A stretch of DNA of 64,000 bases from the NCBI RefSeq assembly GCF_004564135.1, contig NZ_CP038255.1:3025501-3089500 (forward strand). Direction: 5' to 3'. Under the pieces are notes generated by a model. It was not told the origin of the DNA. It made no database searches and saw only the letters and a program-made list of their open reading frames with translations. The stretch's first letter is position 1. Every line of letters begins with the position of its first letter. The position numbers and the translations under genes were made by a program. The stretch comes from Terasakiella sp. SH-1 (GTDB lineage Bacteria > Pseudomonadota > Alphaproteobacteria > Rhodospirillales > Terasakiellaceae). Shown here in pieces: positions 9,601 to 17,836 of this stretch.

Positions 9601-11597
9601 ATGACCATAAGAAAATGGGCATTACAGCCAAAGGCGCATGGGAATCGGTGAAACGCCATTTCCGCGAAATCGGCAAAGATATCCAAAATGACGATTTTAC
9701 CGCCGTCGGGGTTGGCGATATGGGCGGGGATGTGTTCGGTAACGGCATGTTGCTTTCCAAACATACCCGTCTGGTTGCCGCCTTTAACCACCTTCATATT
9801 TTCATTGACCCAAACCCGGATGCCGCATCCTCGTGGGAAGAACGCAAACGCCTGTTTGATGAGGTAAAAGGATGGGGTCATTATGATACGTCCCTAATTT
9901 CCAAAGGGGGAGGCATTTTTGAACGTTCTGCCAAACAGATTGCCATCACGCCTGAAATTCGAAAAGCCCTGAGCCTGCCCAATGGTACAAAGTCCCTATC
10001 CCCCAATAAATTGATCAAGGCAATCTTGAAGTCAGAGGTTGAACTCTTGTGGTTTGGCGGGATCGGGACCTATATCAAGGAAACCCATGAAACCGATGCC
10101 GATACAGGGGATCGGGGGAATGACGCGGTACGCATCAATGCAACCGAGCTGCGCTGCCAAATCATTGGCGAAGGGGCAAACCTTGGCTGTACCCAAAAGG
10201 GCCGGATTGAGTTTGCCCTGCATCATGGGCGCAACAATACCGATGCGATTGATAATTCTGCTGGCGTGGATTGTTCCGACCATGAAGTCAATATCAAAAT
10301 CTTGCTCAATCAGGTTGTGGCTGATGGCGATATGACCATGAAACAGCGCAATAAATTACTGGAAGAAATGACACCGGAAGTCTCTGATCTGGTTTTGCGT
10401 GACAATTATCTGCAAAGTCAGGCCATCACCTTGATCCATGAACGGGCCACAGACATTTTAGACCAACAGGCCCGCTTGATGAAATATCTGGAACGTCAGG
10501 GCCGTTTGGATCGGGATGTGGAAGTTCTGCCCAATGATGAGGTTCTGGCCGAACGTCAAGCTGCCAAACGGGGGCTGACCCGTCCGGAAATTTCTGTCCT
10601 GATGCCTTATGCCAAAATCTGGCTTTATGACCAGCTGCTGGCATCCAGCTTGCCCGATGACCCGCGCCTGGAAGAGGACCTGATCCGTTATTTCCCAACG
10701 GCCTTGCAAAGCAAATTCAAAGGGCAGATTAAAAACCATATGCTGCGTCGTGAAATTATTGCGACTCATATTACCAACTCTTTGATTAACCGGGTTGGTG
10801 GTGTTTTTGTCACCCAGACGATGGAAAACACCAATGCCACCCCCGATGACATTGCCAAAGCCTATCTGGTGACACGCGATTCGTTTGGCTTGCGTGAAAC
10901 CTGGGCTGAGATCGAAGCTCTGGATAATAAGATCCCGGCACAGGAACAGGCCCGTATGTTGTTACAAGTCAACCGCCTGATTGATCGTGGCACCAAATGG
11001 TTCCTGCGCAATTGCGAACAACCCCTTGATATTGGCAAAACGGTCGAAGCCTTTTCTGACGGGTTGCAGCAATTAGGCGATCGCCTTGAAGAGGTTCTGC
11101 CGGAAAATGTGCTGAAAGGTCATTTGGAACAAGCCCAGACCTTTATCGACAATGGCGTGCCTGAACAACTGGCGAAAAGTGTTGCGGGCAAAGTCGTGCT
11201 GGTCTCTGGCTGTGATATCGTTGGCATTGCCCATTCACGCAAAATGGATGTGGTCGATGTCTCTAAAATCTATTTTGCCGTTGGGGCGCGTTTTGATCTG
11301 GGCTGGATGCGGGCAACAGGTGAACAGCTCGGGCTGAAAAACCACTGGCAAAAACTGGCTGTTGGGGCCTTAATCGAAGACCTTTACACCTATCAGTCCA
11401 CCCTGACCTACGCTGCCATTGATGAATGTAAATCAGGCTGTGACCCCATCGTTGGTCTGGACCAATGGATTGAAAAAAACCAGACTGTGGTGGATCAAAC
11501 TGACCAGATGCTGGCAGAAATGAAAACCACCCCCGGTGTCGATTTTGCCATGCTGACCGTTGCGGCCAAACAGCTGCGCGATATGATTTCAGGCTAA
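6696..11597 (+). CDS. gdhB: NAD-specific glutamate dehydrogenase (large, 180-kDa class)
   Basis: A 1633-residue enzyme oxidising L-glutamate to 2-oxoglutarate and ammonium with NAD+, the catabolic GDH typical of proteobacteria. The N-terminal half contains regulatory ACT-like regions; the catalytic core begins near residue 826 with GGPVARGGLRWSDRREDFRT and continues into VPVGSKGGFVVK (catalytic Lys region). The NAD-binding loop GVGDMGGDVFGNGM is near residue 1003. Length and motifs are those of intact family members. The ATG at 6696 follows an AGGGGAAA ribosome site; an in-frame ATG at 6741 is an alternative start. It stands alone except for the GNAT gene 56 bases downstream. Confidence 0.96.
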   Translation: MFNDPKKRARTGINGMNKTLSKSEQQKADLIEKVATLINDRLNPEDAFDAAKFTRQFFAKVPPHDLIGRDEEEIYGSVLAFWRFASHRQADERLVRVYNPNLEEHGWQTDHTVIEICVADRPFLVDSITSALAEHDMTIYLTIHPVMELCRTLDGKMLATCTADEMKACEKSCSKESFMLFLVNRHSDQKQLQTIHDSLRHCLTEGDAAVRDWRDMRQLAQDTVNELKKKQPKPKSEEACETCDFLQWVHDDHFTFLGSCDFEISGKTVIPSMDSALGILSNPQSDILDEISQLATSPASEKGKFTEGPYSIMLVKTSHKSIIHRPVYMDVICVKRYGAKGKVIGQRVFVGLFTSIAYSRAPHDIPLMRMKFNHVMEKANFEPSSHNRKALAHIIDTFPRDELFQISEESLYEICMGILHLQERQRVALFVRHDDFQRFASCQIFIPRDSMTTELRHVMQDILERAFNGEVMAFYTQIGDAPLARLHVLVSTPDKRKRSVDIFEVEMQLIEAARNWIDQLRNQLVTSHGEEKGLEQFRRYANAFPAGYIESHNAAVAVSDIAKLDDVLDTGELQLSLYRPIEASENVVRFKLYHPQKAVPLSHVLPMLENMGLQVLDEHPYPVKPNHDDINIIMIHDFGLETASGEGVDLSAIRKSFQESFRHVWNGTVENDGFNRLVIQAGIEPWPVMLLRALCKYLRQANIPFSQTYMQRALAYNPQVTRLLVNLFYEKFDPTAANDAKKIGKIREEILDILDTVQNADEDRILRRFLNIIDCTLRTNYFQKDRTTGETKPYVSFKFNSTEIEDLPLPRPWREIFVYSPRIEGVHLRGGPVARGGLRWSDRREDFRTEILGLVKAQQVKNAVIVPVGSKGGFVVKQPPSEGGRDAFLNEGIQCYITFIRGLLDLTDNYISGKVIPPQQVVRHDEDDPYLVVAADKGTATFSDIANRVSEEYGHWLGDAFASGGSVGYDHKKMGITAKGAWESVKRHFREIGKDIQNDDFTAVGVGDMGGDVFGNGMLLSKHTRLVAAFNHLHIFIDPNPDAASSWEERKRLFDEVKGWGHYDTSLISKGGGIFERSAKQIAITPEIRKALSLPNGTKSLSPNKLIKAILKSEVELLWFGGIGTYIKETHETDADTGDRGNDAVRINATELRCQIIGEGANLGCTQKGRIEFALHHGRNNTDAIDNSAGVDCSDHEVNIKILLNQVVADGDMTMKQRNKLLEEMTPEVSDLVLRDNYLQSQAITLIHERATDILDQQARLMKYLERQGRLDRDVEVLPNDEVLAERQAAKRGLTRPEISVLMPYAKIWLYDQLLASSLPDDPRLEEDLIRYFPTALQSKFKGQIKNHMLRREIIATHITNSLINRVGGVFVTQTMENTNATPDDIAKAYLVTRDSFGLRETWAEIEALDNKIPAQEQARMLLQVNRLIDRGTKWFLRNCEQPLDIGKTVEAFSDGLQQLGDRLEEVLPENVLKGHLEQAQTFIDNGVPEQLAKSVAGKVVLVSGCDIVGIAHSRKMDVVDVSKIYFAVGARFDLGWMRATGEQLGLKNHWQKLAVGALIEDLYTYQSTLTYAAIDECKSGCDPIVGLDQWIEKNQTVVDQTDQMLAEMKTTPGVDFAMLTVAAKQLRDMISG

Positions 11598-11618
11598 AAG
11601 AAAAAGCCTCACGGCCTT

Positions 11619-11657
11619 CCATAACAACGTCCATGAACTTATGGAGGATTGTTATGG
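11619..11657 (+). promoter_or_regulatory. Hairpin enclosing the start of the GNAT gene
   Basis: Perfect 9-bp inverted repeat CCATAACAA (11619-11627) / TTGTTATGG (11649-11657), with an inner CCAT/ATGG stem (11631-11634 / 11641-11644). The GNAT start codon (11654-11656) is in the outer stem and the GGAGGA ribosome site (11643-11648) is partly paired, so the structure could hold translation off. Confidence 0.5.
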
Positions 11658-12148
11658 AAATCGTGCGGGCCCGTCTTGAAGATGCAAAACAGCTGGTAGA
11701 GCTACATACCACCTTGTCACAACAACACCCTTTCGTCCCAACGATTGTGGAAACTATGGAATTGCGACAGGAATGGATGGATTATTATCTGCGTGAAAAT
11801 CGTGAGTATCACGAGGTCATCCTGGCCAAAGAAAAAGACCAGATCATCGGCAATATCTGGATTGGTCATATGGATGACACCGAACGCGCCCATCACGGCG
11901 GATTTGGCATCGCCATTTTGAAAGAACACCTCAATCAAAAGATCGGCACCGCCCTGCTGGAAAAGGCCGAAGAATGGGCACATAAAAAGCAACTTCGCAA
12001 AATCAGGGCAAAAGTTGTGAATGATAACCTTGGTGCTGTTTTCTTCTTTCTGAAACGCGGCTTTCAATTTGAAGGAACTAAACGGGAAAGTTATGCTTAT
12101 GAAGGCACCTTCCATGATGAATATATTTTGGCAAAAGATTTAACCTGA
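11654..12148 (+). CDS. GNAT family N-acetyltransferase
   Basis: A 164-residue acetyl-CoA-dependent acyltransferase. It starts MEIVRARLEDAKQLVELH, has the central strands EVILAKEKDQIIGNIWIGHM, the acetyl-CoA pyrophosphate loop region around EHLNQKIGTALLEKAEEWA (motif A, here with a less typical Q-x-x-G-T/A pattern), and KKLRKIRAKVVNDNLGAVFFFLKRGFQFEG (motif B), which is standard for RimI/YhhY-like GNATs. The ATG at 11654 is chosen because GGAGGA sits 5 bases before it; the in-frame ATG at 11633 has none. Substrate is unknown. The start lies inside a hairpin. Confidence 0.85.
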   Translation: MEIVRARLEDAKQLVELHTTLSQQHPFVPTIVETMELRQEWMDYYLRENREYHEVILAKEKDQIIGNIWIGHMDDTERAHHGGFGIAILKEHLNQKIGTALLEKAEEWAHKKQLRKIRAKVVNDNLGAVFFFLKRGFQFEGTKRESYAYEGTFHDEYILAKDLT

Positions 12149-12155
12149 TGACACA

Positions 12156-12191
12156 GAAAAAGCCCCTGCACAATGTACGGGGGCTTTCTTG
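12156..12191. terminator. Bidirectional terminator between GNAT and grpE
   Basis: Stem AAAGCCCC (12159-12166) / GGGGCTTT (12180-12187), with A residues on the left and T residues on the right, so it can serve both the plus-strand GNAT gene and the minus-strand grpE. Confidence 0.8.
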
Positions 12192-12223
12192 TCACCAAGT
12201 TTCCCAATCAAGTTGGGAATGAC
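12191..12223. repeat. Dispersed palindromic repeat, short copy
   Basis: GTCACC...TTCCCAATCAAGTTGGGAATGAC: the half-unit TTCCCAA/TTGGGAA with terminal GTC/GAC, one member of the intergenic palindrome family also seen near 17.2, 31.8, 35.5, 36.0, 49.9, 51.6 and 58.7 kb. Confidence 0.65.
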
Positions 12224-12232
12224 AAAGTAAAA

Positions 12233-12958
12233 TTAAGTTTCCTGATTGAGCTGCTCACCAGAATCAGCCCCTGCTTTTTCATAAGCATCCGTTGCAGCGG
12301 CGGCTTCTTCGGCAGGTTTGTCTTCAGCAGTATTTTCTTCACTACCCGCTTCATATTTCGGACCACCTTTGGTCACGCCGACCATGGCTGGGCGCAACAG
12401 ACGATCATGGATGACATAGCCATCCTGCATGACCTGCCCAACAATCCCGGCTGGCTGGCTTGGGTCCTGAATTTCAAACATGGCCTGGTGCAGATTGTGG
12501 TCAAAGGGCTGACCCGCAGCTTCAATACGTTTGATACCCGCCTTGTTAAAGGCGTTTTGCAACTCACGCTCCGTCATTTCAACACCTTTGATCACATCGG
12601 TGTCTTTCATATCATCTGGGGCACTGTCCATAGCGCGGCGCAGGTTATCAGCCACAGAAACCATTTCACGGGCAAAGTTCGTCACACCGTATTTCAACGC
12701 ATCCTGTTTTTCACGTTCAGCCCGGCGGCGCACATTTTGTTCATCAGCAACAGCGCGCATCCATTTGCTTTTCATTTCTTCCAGTTCAGCTTCCAGCTCC
12801 CCCACACGATCACCAGATTTTTTATCATCTGCAAACCCTTGTGCGTCTGCTTGCAGGGTTTCTTCTGCCTCTGTGGGAGCAGCTTGTGCTTCTGTCGCCG
12901 TTTCAGGAGCTGCGTTTTGTGTTTCTTCAGGAGTTGCCTGTGTATTTTCGCCTGACAT
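12233..12958 (-). CDS. grpE: GrpE, nucleotide exchange factor for DnaK
   Basis: A 241-residue GrpE, which releases ADP from the Hsp70 chaperone DnaK. After an acidic Ala/Glu/Thr-rich extension (about 1-50) comes the long helix VGELEAELEEMKSKWMRAVADEQN (coiled-coil dimer), then RRRAEREKQDALKYG and the C-terminal beta domain with NHNLHQAMF-like FDHNLHQAMFEIQ, VGQVMQDGYVIHDRLLRPAMVGV, all diagnostic. A second low-complexity Ala/Glu tail follows. It lies 21 bases downstream of hrcA on the same strand, so both are probably co-transcribed and their heat-shock regulation shared. Confidence 0.96.
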   Translation of the reverse strand: MSGENTQATPEETQNAAPETATEAQAAPTEAEETLQADAQGFADDKKSGDRVGELEAELEEMKSKWMRAVADEQNVRRRAEREKQDALKYGVTNFAREMVSVADNLRRAMDSAPDDMKDTDVIKGVEMTERELQNAFNKAGIKRIEAAGQPFDHNLHQAMFEIQDPSQPAGIVGQVMQDGYVIHDRLLRPAMVGVTKGGPKYEAGSEENTAEDKPAEEAAAATDAYEKAGADSGEQLNQET

Positions 12959-12979
12959 GTCGTCTTCTCTTTAACTCGG

Positions 12980-14017
12980 TTAACCAATCAATCGGCCGAT
13001 CACCTTGGAGGTATAATCGACCATGGGAATAATGCGCGCATAGTTGATCCGGGTAGGCCCGATCACGCCAATTGCGCCGACGATTTTCTGATGACCGTCA
13101 TGAAATGGGGCCACCACCATAGAACAGCCGGACACATTAAACAACGGATTGTCCGAGCCGATAAAAATTTGCACACCTTGCGCGTTATCTGCAAGGCGCA
13201 GAAGCTTTAGCAAAGTTTCCTTCGTTTCCAAAGCCTCAAATAACGAACGGATACGTTCCAGATCCCCAATGGCAGAAATATCATCCAGCAAATGGGCCTG
13301 TCCACGCACAATTAAGGAACCTGAATCCTCGCCGCCACCGGCCCATTGGGCCAACCCTGCGGCAACCACCTTGTTAGTCAGCTCATCCAGCTGGGTCTTA
13401 TGGGTTTGAAGTTCCTGATTAATTTCATCCGCACCGCCAGAAACCGTCTTGCCCACCAGCTTGGCACCCAGATAATTACTGGCCTGAACCAGCGCACTGG
13501 CCGGAATATCGGGCGGAGTTTCAATCACCCGGTTTTCCACCAACCCGTTTTCCATCACCATAATCACCAGCGTGCGCCCTGGTGAAAGATTGACAAATTC
13601 GATATGTTTTAAAGGCGAATCCGCCTTGGGCGCAAAGACAAGGGAAGCACAGCCCGACAGGCCGGAGATCATGCCCGAAGCCTCATTCATCACATCGTCA
13701 AAACGCCGTCCCTTGGCCGCACATTCCACATCAATGGCTTGGCGATCATTTTCTGACAGATCACCGATTTCCATCACCCCGTCGATAAACAGGCGCAAAC
13801 CTTCTTCCGTTGGCATACGTCCCGCCGAGGTATGGGGCGAATGGAGCAAGCCCATATCTTCCAGATCAGCCATCACATTGCGAATAGAGGCCGGTGACAA
13901 GGAATTTTCCAACAGCTTGGACACCGTGCGCGAGCCCACAGGTTCCCCGGTTGCCATATAGGCATCAACAATGCGGCGAAAGATATCGCGCGATCTCTCA
14001 TTCAAATTACTTAACAT
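12980..14017 (-). CDS. hrcA: HrcA, heat-inducible transcription repressor
   Basis: A 345-residue repressor that binds CIRCE operators of groE/dnaK operons and depends on GroEL for activity. The N-terminal winged helix is seen in LNERSRDIFRRIVDAYMATGEPVGSRT and SPASIRNVMADLEDMGLLHSPHTSAGR (about 30-75), the DNA-binding signature; the GAF-like dimerisation domain follows, ending GAIGVIGPTRINYARIIPMVDYTSKVIG. Start ATG at 14017 lacks a good ribosome site. No CIRCE repeat (TTAGCACTC-N9-GAGTGCTAA) is visible upstream, so autoregulation through a local CIRCE is not supported. Confidence 0.96.
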   Translation of the reverse strand: MLSNLNERSRDIFRRIVDAYMATGEPVGSRTVSKLLENSLSPASIRNVMADLEDMGLLHSPHTSAGRMPTEEGLRLFIDGVMEIGDLSENDRQAIDVECAAKGRRFDDVMNEASGMISGLSGCASLVFAPKADSPLKHIEFVNLSPGRTLVIMVMENGLVENRVIETPPDIPASALVQASNYLGAKLVGKTVSGGADEINQELQTHKTQLDELTNKVVAAGLAQWAGGGEDSGSLIVRGQAHLLDDISAIGDLERIRSLFEALETKETLLKLLRLADNAQGVQIFIGSDNPLFNVSGCSMVVAPFHDGHQKIVGAIGVIGPTRINYARIIPMVDYTSKVIGRLIG

Positions 14018-14049
14018 GAAAACGAATTTAGTTCGCCATCAGCGATGCG

Positions 14050-14838
14050 TCAATTCTTCACCTTCGTTTGGGCAAATTGCGACCAGCGTTTCACATATTG
14101 CTGCAACAAGGCAACCGCTTCCCCACTGGCGATCATTTCCTGATAGCGACGCGACACATAGGGCAGAAACATGTTACAGGGCGACCCTTTGGTAAAGCCG
14201 CTGTGAATAACGCCTTCATTAATATTTTGCGCCAACGCGACCACCTGATCACCTTCCTTGATCGTGGCAAAATGTGCCAGACCGACGTAACGCCCGTGGA
14301 TAAAATAATCAATTCGCCCATTGATCAGTTTTTTGACATTACTGGCCGTCGAAAAGCCATCTTCCAGTTCCAGATATTTCCGGGCAAAGCTATCAAATGG
14401 TTCTCCATATCGGTCCCCGGCATTTTTGCCCCCTCGTTTAGGCAACAGGTCCTTCCATTGGGTATAATCAAACGGACGGGTCACTTTGACAAAGACAGCA
14501 AAAGGGTTGGGGAAAATCGGGGACGTGGTGTAGTTGAGAAACTTGCTGCGTTCTTCTGTTTTTTTCAAGGCAAGAACCATATCCACATGATTGGCCTGGG
14601 CATTTGCCAGCACCCGTTTCCAAGGGCCTTCATAGCGGGCTTCAACCTCGACCCCCAATTCTTTGAAAATCTTTTCAGTCAACGCTACACTGGCCCCAAC
14701 GATTTTACCGTCTTCATGCCAATGATAGGGGGGGTATTCCGGATGGGCCGTCACAACAACCTTGGTACAATCATGGGCCCGCGCAGGCACAACCATGCCC
14801 AACAGCAGAAAGAAAAAAACAGCCAGTTGTCTTTTCAT
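14050..14838 (-). CDS. Periplasmic substrate-binding protein (SBP_bac_3 type)
   Basis: A 262-residue secreted protein with a signal peptide (MKRQLAVFFFLLLGMVVPARA, cleavage after about residue 21) and the family 3 binding-protein fold: VVVTAHPEYPPYHWHEDGKIVGASVALTEKIF resembles the ligand-binding first lobe of amino-acid-binding proteins. No permease or ATPase is nearby. Proteins of this shape without transporter partners often serve as sensors or are of unknown function. It sits 32 bases upstream of hrcA on the same strand, splitting the usual hrcA-rph head-to-head arrangement. Ligand unknown. Confidence 0.82.
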   Translation of the reverse strand: MKRQLAVFFFLLLGMVVPARAHDCTKVVVTAHPEYPPYHWHEDGKIVGASVALTEKIFKELGVEVEARYEGPWKRVLANAQANHVDMVLALKKTEERSKFLNYTTSPIFPNPFAVFVKVTRPFDYTQWKDLLPKRGGKNAGDRYGEPFDSFARKYLELEDGFSTASNVKKLINGRIDYFIHGRYVGLAHFATIKEGDQVVALAQNINEGVIHSGFTKGSPCNMFLPYVSRRYQEMIASGEAVALLQQYVKRWSQFAQTKVKN

Positions 14839-14999
14839 GCATACCCCATCATTAGTGGAAGAAACTATAGCATAAAAAACGCGATTTTCCTCCCTTGAAA
14901 TTCCATTCTGGAAAATTCACACGCTTAACTGTTGTCCAATGCCAGACCCCTATGGTACACCCGAAGAAACTCAACTTTTCGCATAATGGAACCCACCTC

Positions 15000-15215
15000 A
15001 TGATCACGATGGAAGAAATCCAAAAAGTTACAACGCATCTGCGCAAAACCTTCGGCAATGACAAGATTCGTATCCAGCCGCCCAAAAAGCCGGAACACCC
15101 GGTTGAAGTCTATATTCTGGATGAATTTATCGGCGTTTTACACCGTGATGAAGACGAAGGCGAAGTGTCTTATGATCTGAATATTTCCATCATCGAAGAA
15201 GATTTGATCGACTAA
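15000..15215 (+). CDS. DUF3126 family protein
   Basis: A 71-residue protein of the alphaproteobacterial DUF3126 family. The diagnostic stretch is [17 protein letters not shown], followed by [20 protein letters not shown] and [13 protein letters not shown]; function is unknown. The ATG at 15000 gives the usual family length (about 65-75 residues); an upstream in-frame ATG at 14895 would add an uncharacteristic leader, and the ATG at 15009 is a close alternative. The stop overlaps the rph start (TAATG), so it is translationally coupled to RNase PH, suggesting a link with RNA processing that is not proven. Confidence 0.88.
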   Translation: MITMEEIQKVTTHLRKTFGNDKIRIQPPKKPEHPVEVYILDEFIGVLHRDEDEGEVSYDLNISIIEEDLID

Positions 15216-15937
15216 TGACACGACCATCAGGGCGCGCAGCCGATCAATTGCGTGAAATCAGCTTTGAGATGGGTTTCTCCAAATATGCCGAAGGCTCCTG
15301 TCTGATCAAATTTGGCGACACCCACGTGCTATGTACAGCCACAGTGGAAGAAAAAGTTCCCGGCTGGATGCGCGGCAGTGGCGAAGGCTGGGTCACAGCG
15401 GAATATGGCATGTTGCCCCGTTCCACCCACGGCCGTATGCGCCGCGAAGCTTCCAGTGGTAAACAATCTGGTCGCACGCAGGAAATTCAACGCTTGATCG
15501 GGCGTTCTTTACGTGCGGTTTGTGATTTGAAAGCCATGGGCGAAATTCAGGTCCGTGTGGATTGCGATGTCATTCAGGCTGATGGCGGCACCCGTACAGC
15601 TTCCATCACCGGGGCCTATGTCGCCATGTATGCGGCTTTTCAAAAAATGCTTGAAGAAGGCAAGCTGGAAACCATTCCACTTTCTTCTGAAGTTGCAGCC
15701 ATTTCCTGTGGTATTTTTGAAGGAACACCTGTGCTTGATCTGGATTATGATGAAGACAGCTCCGCCCAGGCCGATGCCAATTTTGTGCTAACCGGCAAAG
15801 AAGGCATTGTGGAAATTCAAGGCACCGCCGAAGAAGACCCGTTCAGCCAAGATGAATTTATGCAGTTGCTCAGCCTTGCACAAAAAGGGGTGAGTGAACT
15901 GGTTGTCAAACAACGTGAAGCTTTAGGTCTGGAGTAA
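15215..15937 (+). CDS. rph: Ribonuclease PH
   Basis: A 240-residue phosphorolytic 3'-5' exoribonuclease that trims tRNA precursors down to the mature CCA region. It has the full family pattern: [63 protein letters not shown] and [20 protein letters not shown] (phosphate/active site), ending near the usual 238-240 residues. It shares one base with the upstream DUF3126 stop and is 6 bases from rdgB, a standard alphaproteobacterial pair. Confidence 0.98.
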   Translation: MTRPSGRAADQLREISFEMGFSKYAEGSCLIKFGDTHVLCTATVEEKVPGWMRGSGEGWVTAEYGMLPRSTHGRMRREASSGKQSGRTQEIQRLIGRSLRAVCDLKAMGEIQVRVDCDVIQADGGTRTASITGAYVAMYAAFQKMLEEGKLETIPLSSEVAAISCGIFEGTPVLDLDYDEDSSAQADANFVLTGKEGIVEIQGTAEEDPFSQDEFMQLLSLAQKGVSELVVKQREALGLE

Positions 15938-15943
15938 TCATCC

Positions 15944-16555
15944 ATGCGCAAACTGGAAGCCGGAAAACTTGTGATTGCCAGCCATAATGCGGGCAAGGTT
16001 CGTGAAATTCAGGACTTGCTTGCCCCCTTTGGCATGGAAGTCATTTCCGCAGGTGATTTAAACCTGCCTGAACCGGATGAAACCGGGGAAACGTTCATTG
16101 AAAATTCCCTGATTAAATCCGTGGCGGCGGCCAAAGCTTCCGGTCTTCCTGCACTGGCTGATGATTCCGGTCTCAGTGTGACGATTTTGGGTGGAGCACC
16201 CGGCATTTATTCCGCCCGTTGGGCTGGCCCGCGCAAAGATTTTGATCGCGCCCAAAAGAAAGTCGCCGATGCGGTGGCTGAATATGACACGATTGAACAA
16301 AAGGCGGATCGTTCAGCCGCCTTTATCTGTGCGCTGTCCATTGCCTGGCCTGATGGTCACACCGAAGCATTTGAAGGGCGCGTTGACGGTGAAATGGTCT
16401 GGCCAGCACGTGGGGAGAAAGGGTTTGGGTATGACCCGACTTTCAAGCCTGCGGGTTACGACATCACATTTGCTGAAATGGACCCGCAAGCCAAACATCA
16501 AATCAGCCACCGTGCTGATGCTTTCAAACAATTGGTTGAAGCTTGTTTTTCTTAA
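15944..16555 (+). CDS. rdgB: RdgB/HAM1 non-canonical purine NTP pyrophosphatase
   Basis: A 203-residue enzyme hydrolysing dITP, ITP and XTP to monophosphates, keeping deaminated purines out of DNA and RNA. Diagnostic motifs are [18 protein letters not shown] (N-terminal, S-H-N-x-G-K), ADDSGL near residue 66 and [13 protein letters not shown] near 158-170. It follows rph by 6 bases. The coproporphyrinogen dehydrogenase-like gene hemW, which often comes next in related genomes, is absent here; a DUF924 gene takes that place. Confidence 0.97.
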   Translation: MRKLEAGKLVIASHNAGKVREIQDLLAPFGMEVISAGDLNLPEPDETGETFIENSLIKSVAAAKASGLPALADDSGLSVTILGGAPGIYSARWAGPRKDFDRAQKKVADAVAEYDTIEQKADRSAAFICALSIAWPDGHTEAFEGRVDGEMVWPARGEKGFGYDPTFKPAGYDITFAEMDPQAKHQISHRADAFKQLVEACFS

Positions 16556-16575
16556 ACTACAAAAGGGCCTGAGCT

Positions 16576-17142
16576 ATGAGTGTTGAGATCAATCACATCC
16601 TGAAATTCTGGTTTGGGAGCCTGAACCCGGCTGAAATGCTGAGCCACCGTGAAGAATGGTGGATGAAAAACGAAGAATTCGATAAACAGATCGAAGAACA
16701 ATTTTCAGAAATCTACGAACAGGCCGCCCTGCAAAAACTGGAAAACTGGAAAAGCTCACCTCTGGGCTGTGTTGCCCTTGTCATCTTGCTGGATCAATTT
16801 CCGCGCAATATGTTTCGCAACAGCTTCAAAGCCTTTGCCACCGATACACTGGCGCGCAATGTCACCCACCATGCGGTGCAAATGGGATTTGATCAGGTCC
16901 TGCCCATGGGGCCACGCCTGTTTCTTTACATGCCCTTAGAACATAGTGAAAGCCGTCAGGAACAAAAAGCCAGTGTCGAGCTAATCAGCCGTTTGGGTGA
17001 TGATAACTATACCGACTATGCCATCAAGCACCAGCTCGTCATCGACAAGTTCGGCCGTTTTCCCCATCGCAATAAAATTTTGGGCCGTGACAGCACGGAT
17101 GAGGAAATCACCTTCCTCAACCAACCTGGTTCCCGGTTTTAA
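16576..17142 (+). CDS. DUF924 family protein
   Basis: A 188-residue protein of the DUF924 family, an all-helical TPR-like fold of unknown function. Seen motifs are ILKFWFG near the N-terminus, EWWMKNEEFDKQI, LGCVALVILLDQFPRNMFR (the family hallmark, about 72-90) and FLYMPLEHSES with a later HRNKILGRDSTDEE. Length is normal for the family. It is 20 bases after rdgB with a weak AGGGCC ribosome site, so probably the last gene of the DUF3126-rph-rdgB unit. Confidence 0.9.
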   Translation: MSVEINHILKFWFGSLNPAEMLSHREEWWMKNEEFDKQIEEQFSEIYEQAALQKLENWKSSPLGCVALVILLDQFPRNMFRNSFKAFATDTLARNVTHHAVQMGFDQVLPMGPRLFLYMPLEHSESRQEQKASVELISRLGDDNYTDYAIKHQLVIDKFGRFPHRNKILGRDSTDEEITFLNQPGSRF

Positions 17143-17152
17143 GTGACAAACC

Positions 17153-17219
17153 TTCATCCTCGCGCAGGTGAAGGCTCTATCTCATGGAAAAAGATCCCCG
17201 ATCAAAGTCGGGGATGACA
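17153..17219. repeat. Dispersed palindromic repeat
   Basis: About 67 bp: TTCATCCTCGCG...GGTGAAGG, then GATCCCCGATC AAA GTCGGGGATGAC, a perfect CCCCGA/TCGGGG stem closing the element. It lies in the convergent gap between the DUF924 gene and the IalB-like gene and may act as a terminator-like barrier. Confidence 0.75.
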
Positions 17220-17227
17220 TGTGTTCG

Positions 17228-17734
17228 TTACTTGGAACACGCCTTGCGCATGGCCTTATAGGCAGCAGAAATCCCTTTCAGGGAATAGGTATCAGTCGTA
17301 TTGGTCCCGCGTGTTGACACGCCCTTGACTGTCATGGTTGACCCCGCCCGCATCATTTTGACCAAGGCCATATCGTCTTTGGCCTCATAGGTCCAGCCTG
17401 TTTCCCCAGAACCAAACAGCTTGAAGCTTCGTTTCCCAACACTGACACGCAGGTCTTTCTTCTTTTTCAAGGGATAGCCCTGGTGAAAGCTCACCACATC
17501 CTTGAAGCCTTCATTTCTGCGCAACGTAACCAATACATAGATTTCACTGCGCTTTTTCTTATGGCTCGCCTTGGTCGGAACAGAGGCAATATAGCACACA
17601 TTTGCCTTTTTCTTCTTATCGGCAAATACGTCCCAATCGCCATGGGGACCTAAAAACTCAAAACCAGCCGCACCTGCCCCTGAAGACAGGACCAGTGCTG
17701 TTATAAAAGTAAGAATATATGTCATGCGTCTCAT
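17228..17734 (-). CDS. IalB-like secreted protein (invasion-associated locus B family)
   Basis: A 168-residue exported protein with a signal peptide (MRRMTYILTFITALVLSSGAGA, cleavage about residue 22-23). The mature part resembles the alphaproteobacterial invasion-associated locus B family in having a strand pattern around DWDVFADKKKKANVCYIASVP, a run of short strands, and a C-terminal SLKGISAAYKAMRKACSK helix whose Cys may pair with the NVCYI Cys. Members are widespread in free-living species, where the role is unknown; the name does not imply virulence. No operon partner. Confidence 0.72.
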   Translation of the reverse strand: MRRMTYILTFITALVLSSGAGAAGFEFLGPHGDWDVFADKKKKANVCYIASVPTKASHKKKRSEIYVLVTLRRNEGFKDVVSFHQGYPLKKKKDLRVSVGKRSFKLFGSGETGWTYEAKDDMALVKMMRAGSTMTVKGVSTRGTNTTDTYSLKGISAAYKAMRKACSK

Positions 17735-17778
17735 AATAGTTTTAGTTCTATCAGAAGAGTTTTAACAAATGATGAAAT

Positions 17779-17819
17779 GAAAAAGCCCCTGCAAGATTTC
17801 TCTTACAGGGGCTTTAAAA
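17779..17819 (-). terminator. Terminator after the outer-membrane protein gene
   Basis: Stem AAAGCCCCTG (17782-17791) / CAGGGGCTTT (17806-17815) with a T run on the minus strand, 18 bases beyond the stop of the beta-barrel gene. Confidence 0.85.
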
Positions 17820-17836
17820 ATCAAAATCCTATAGGA

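Noticed and set aside
12173-12955. A 260-residue open frame on the plus strand opposite grpE
   Set aside because: Phe/Ile/Arg-rich shadow of grpE; starts inside a terminator.
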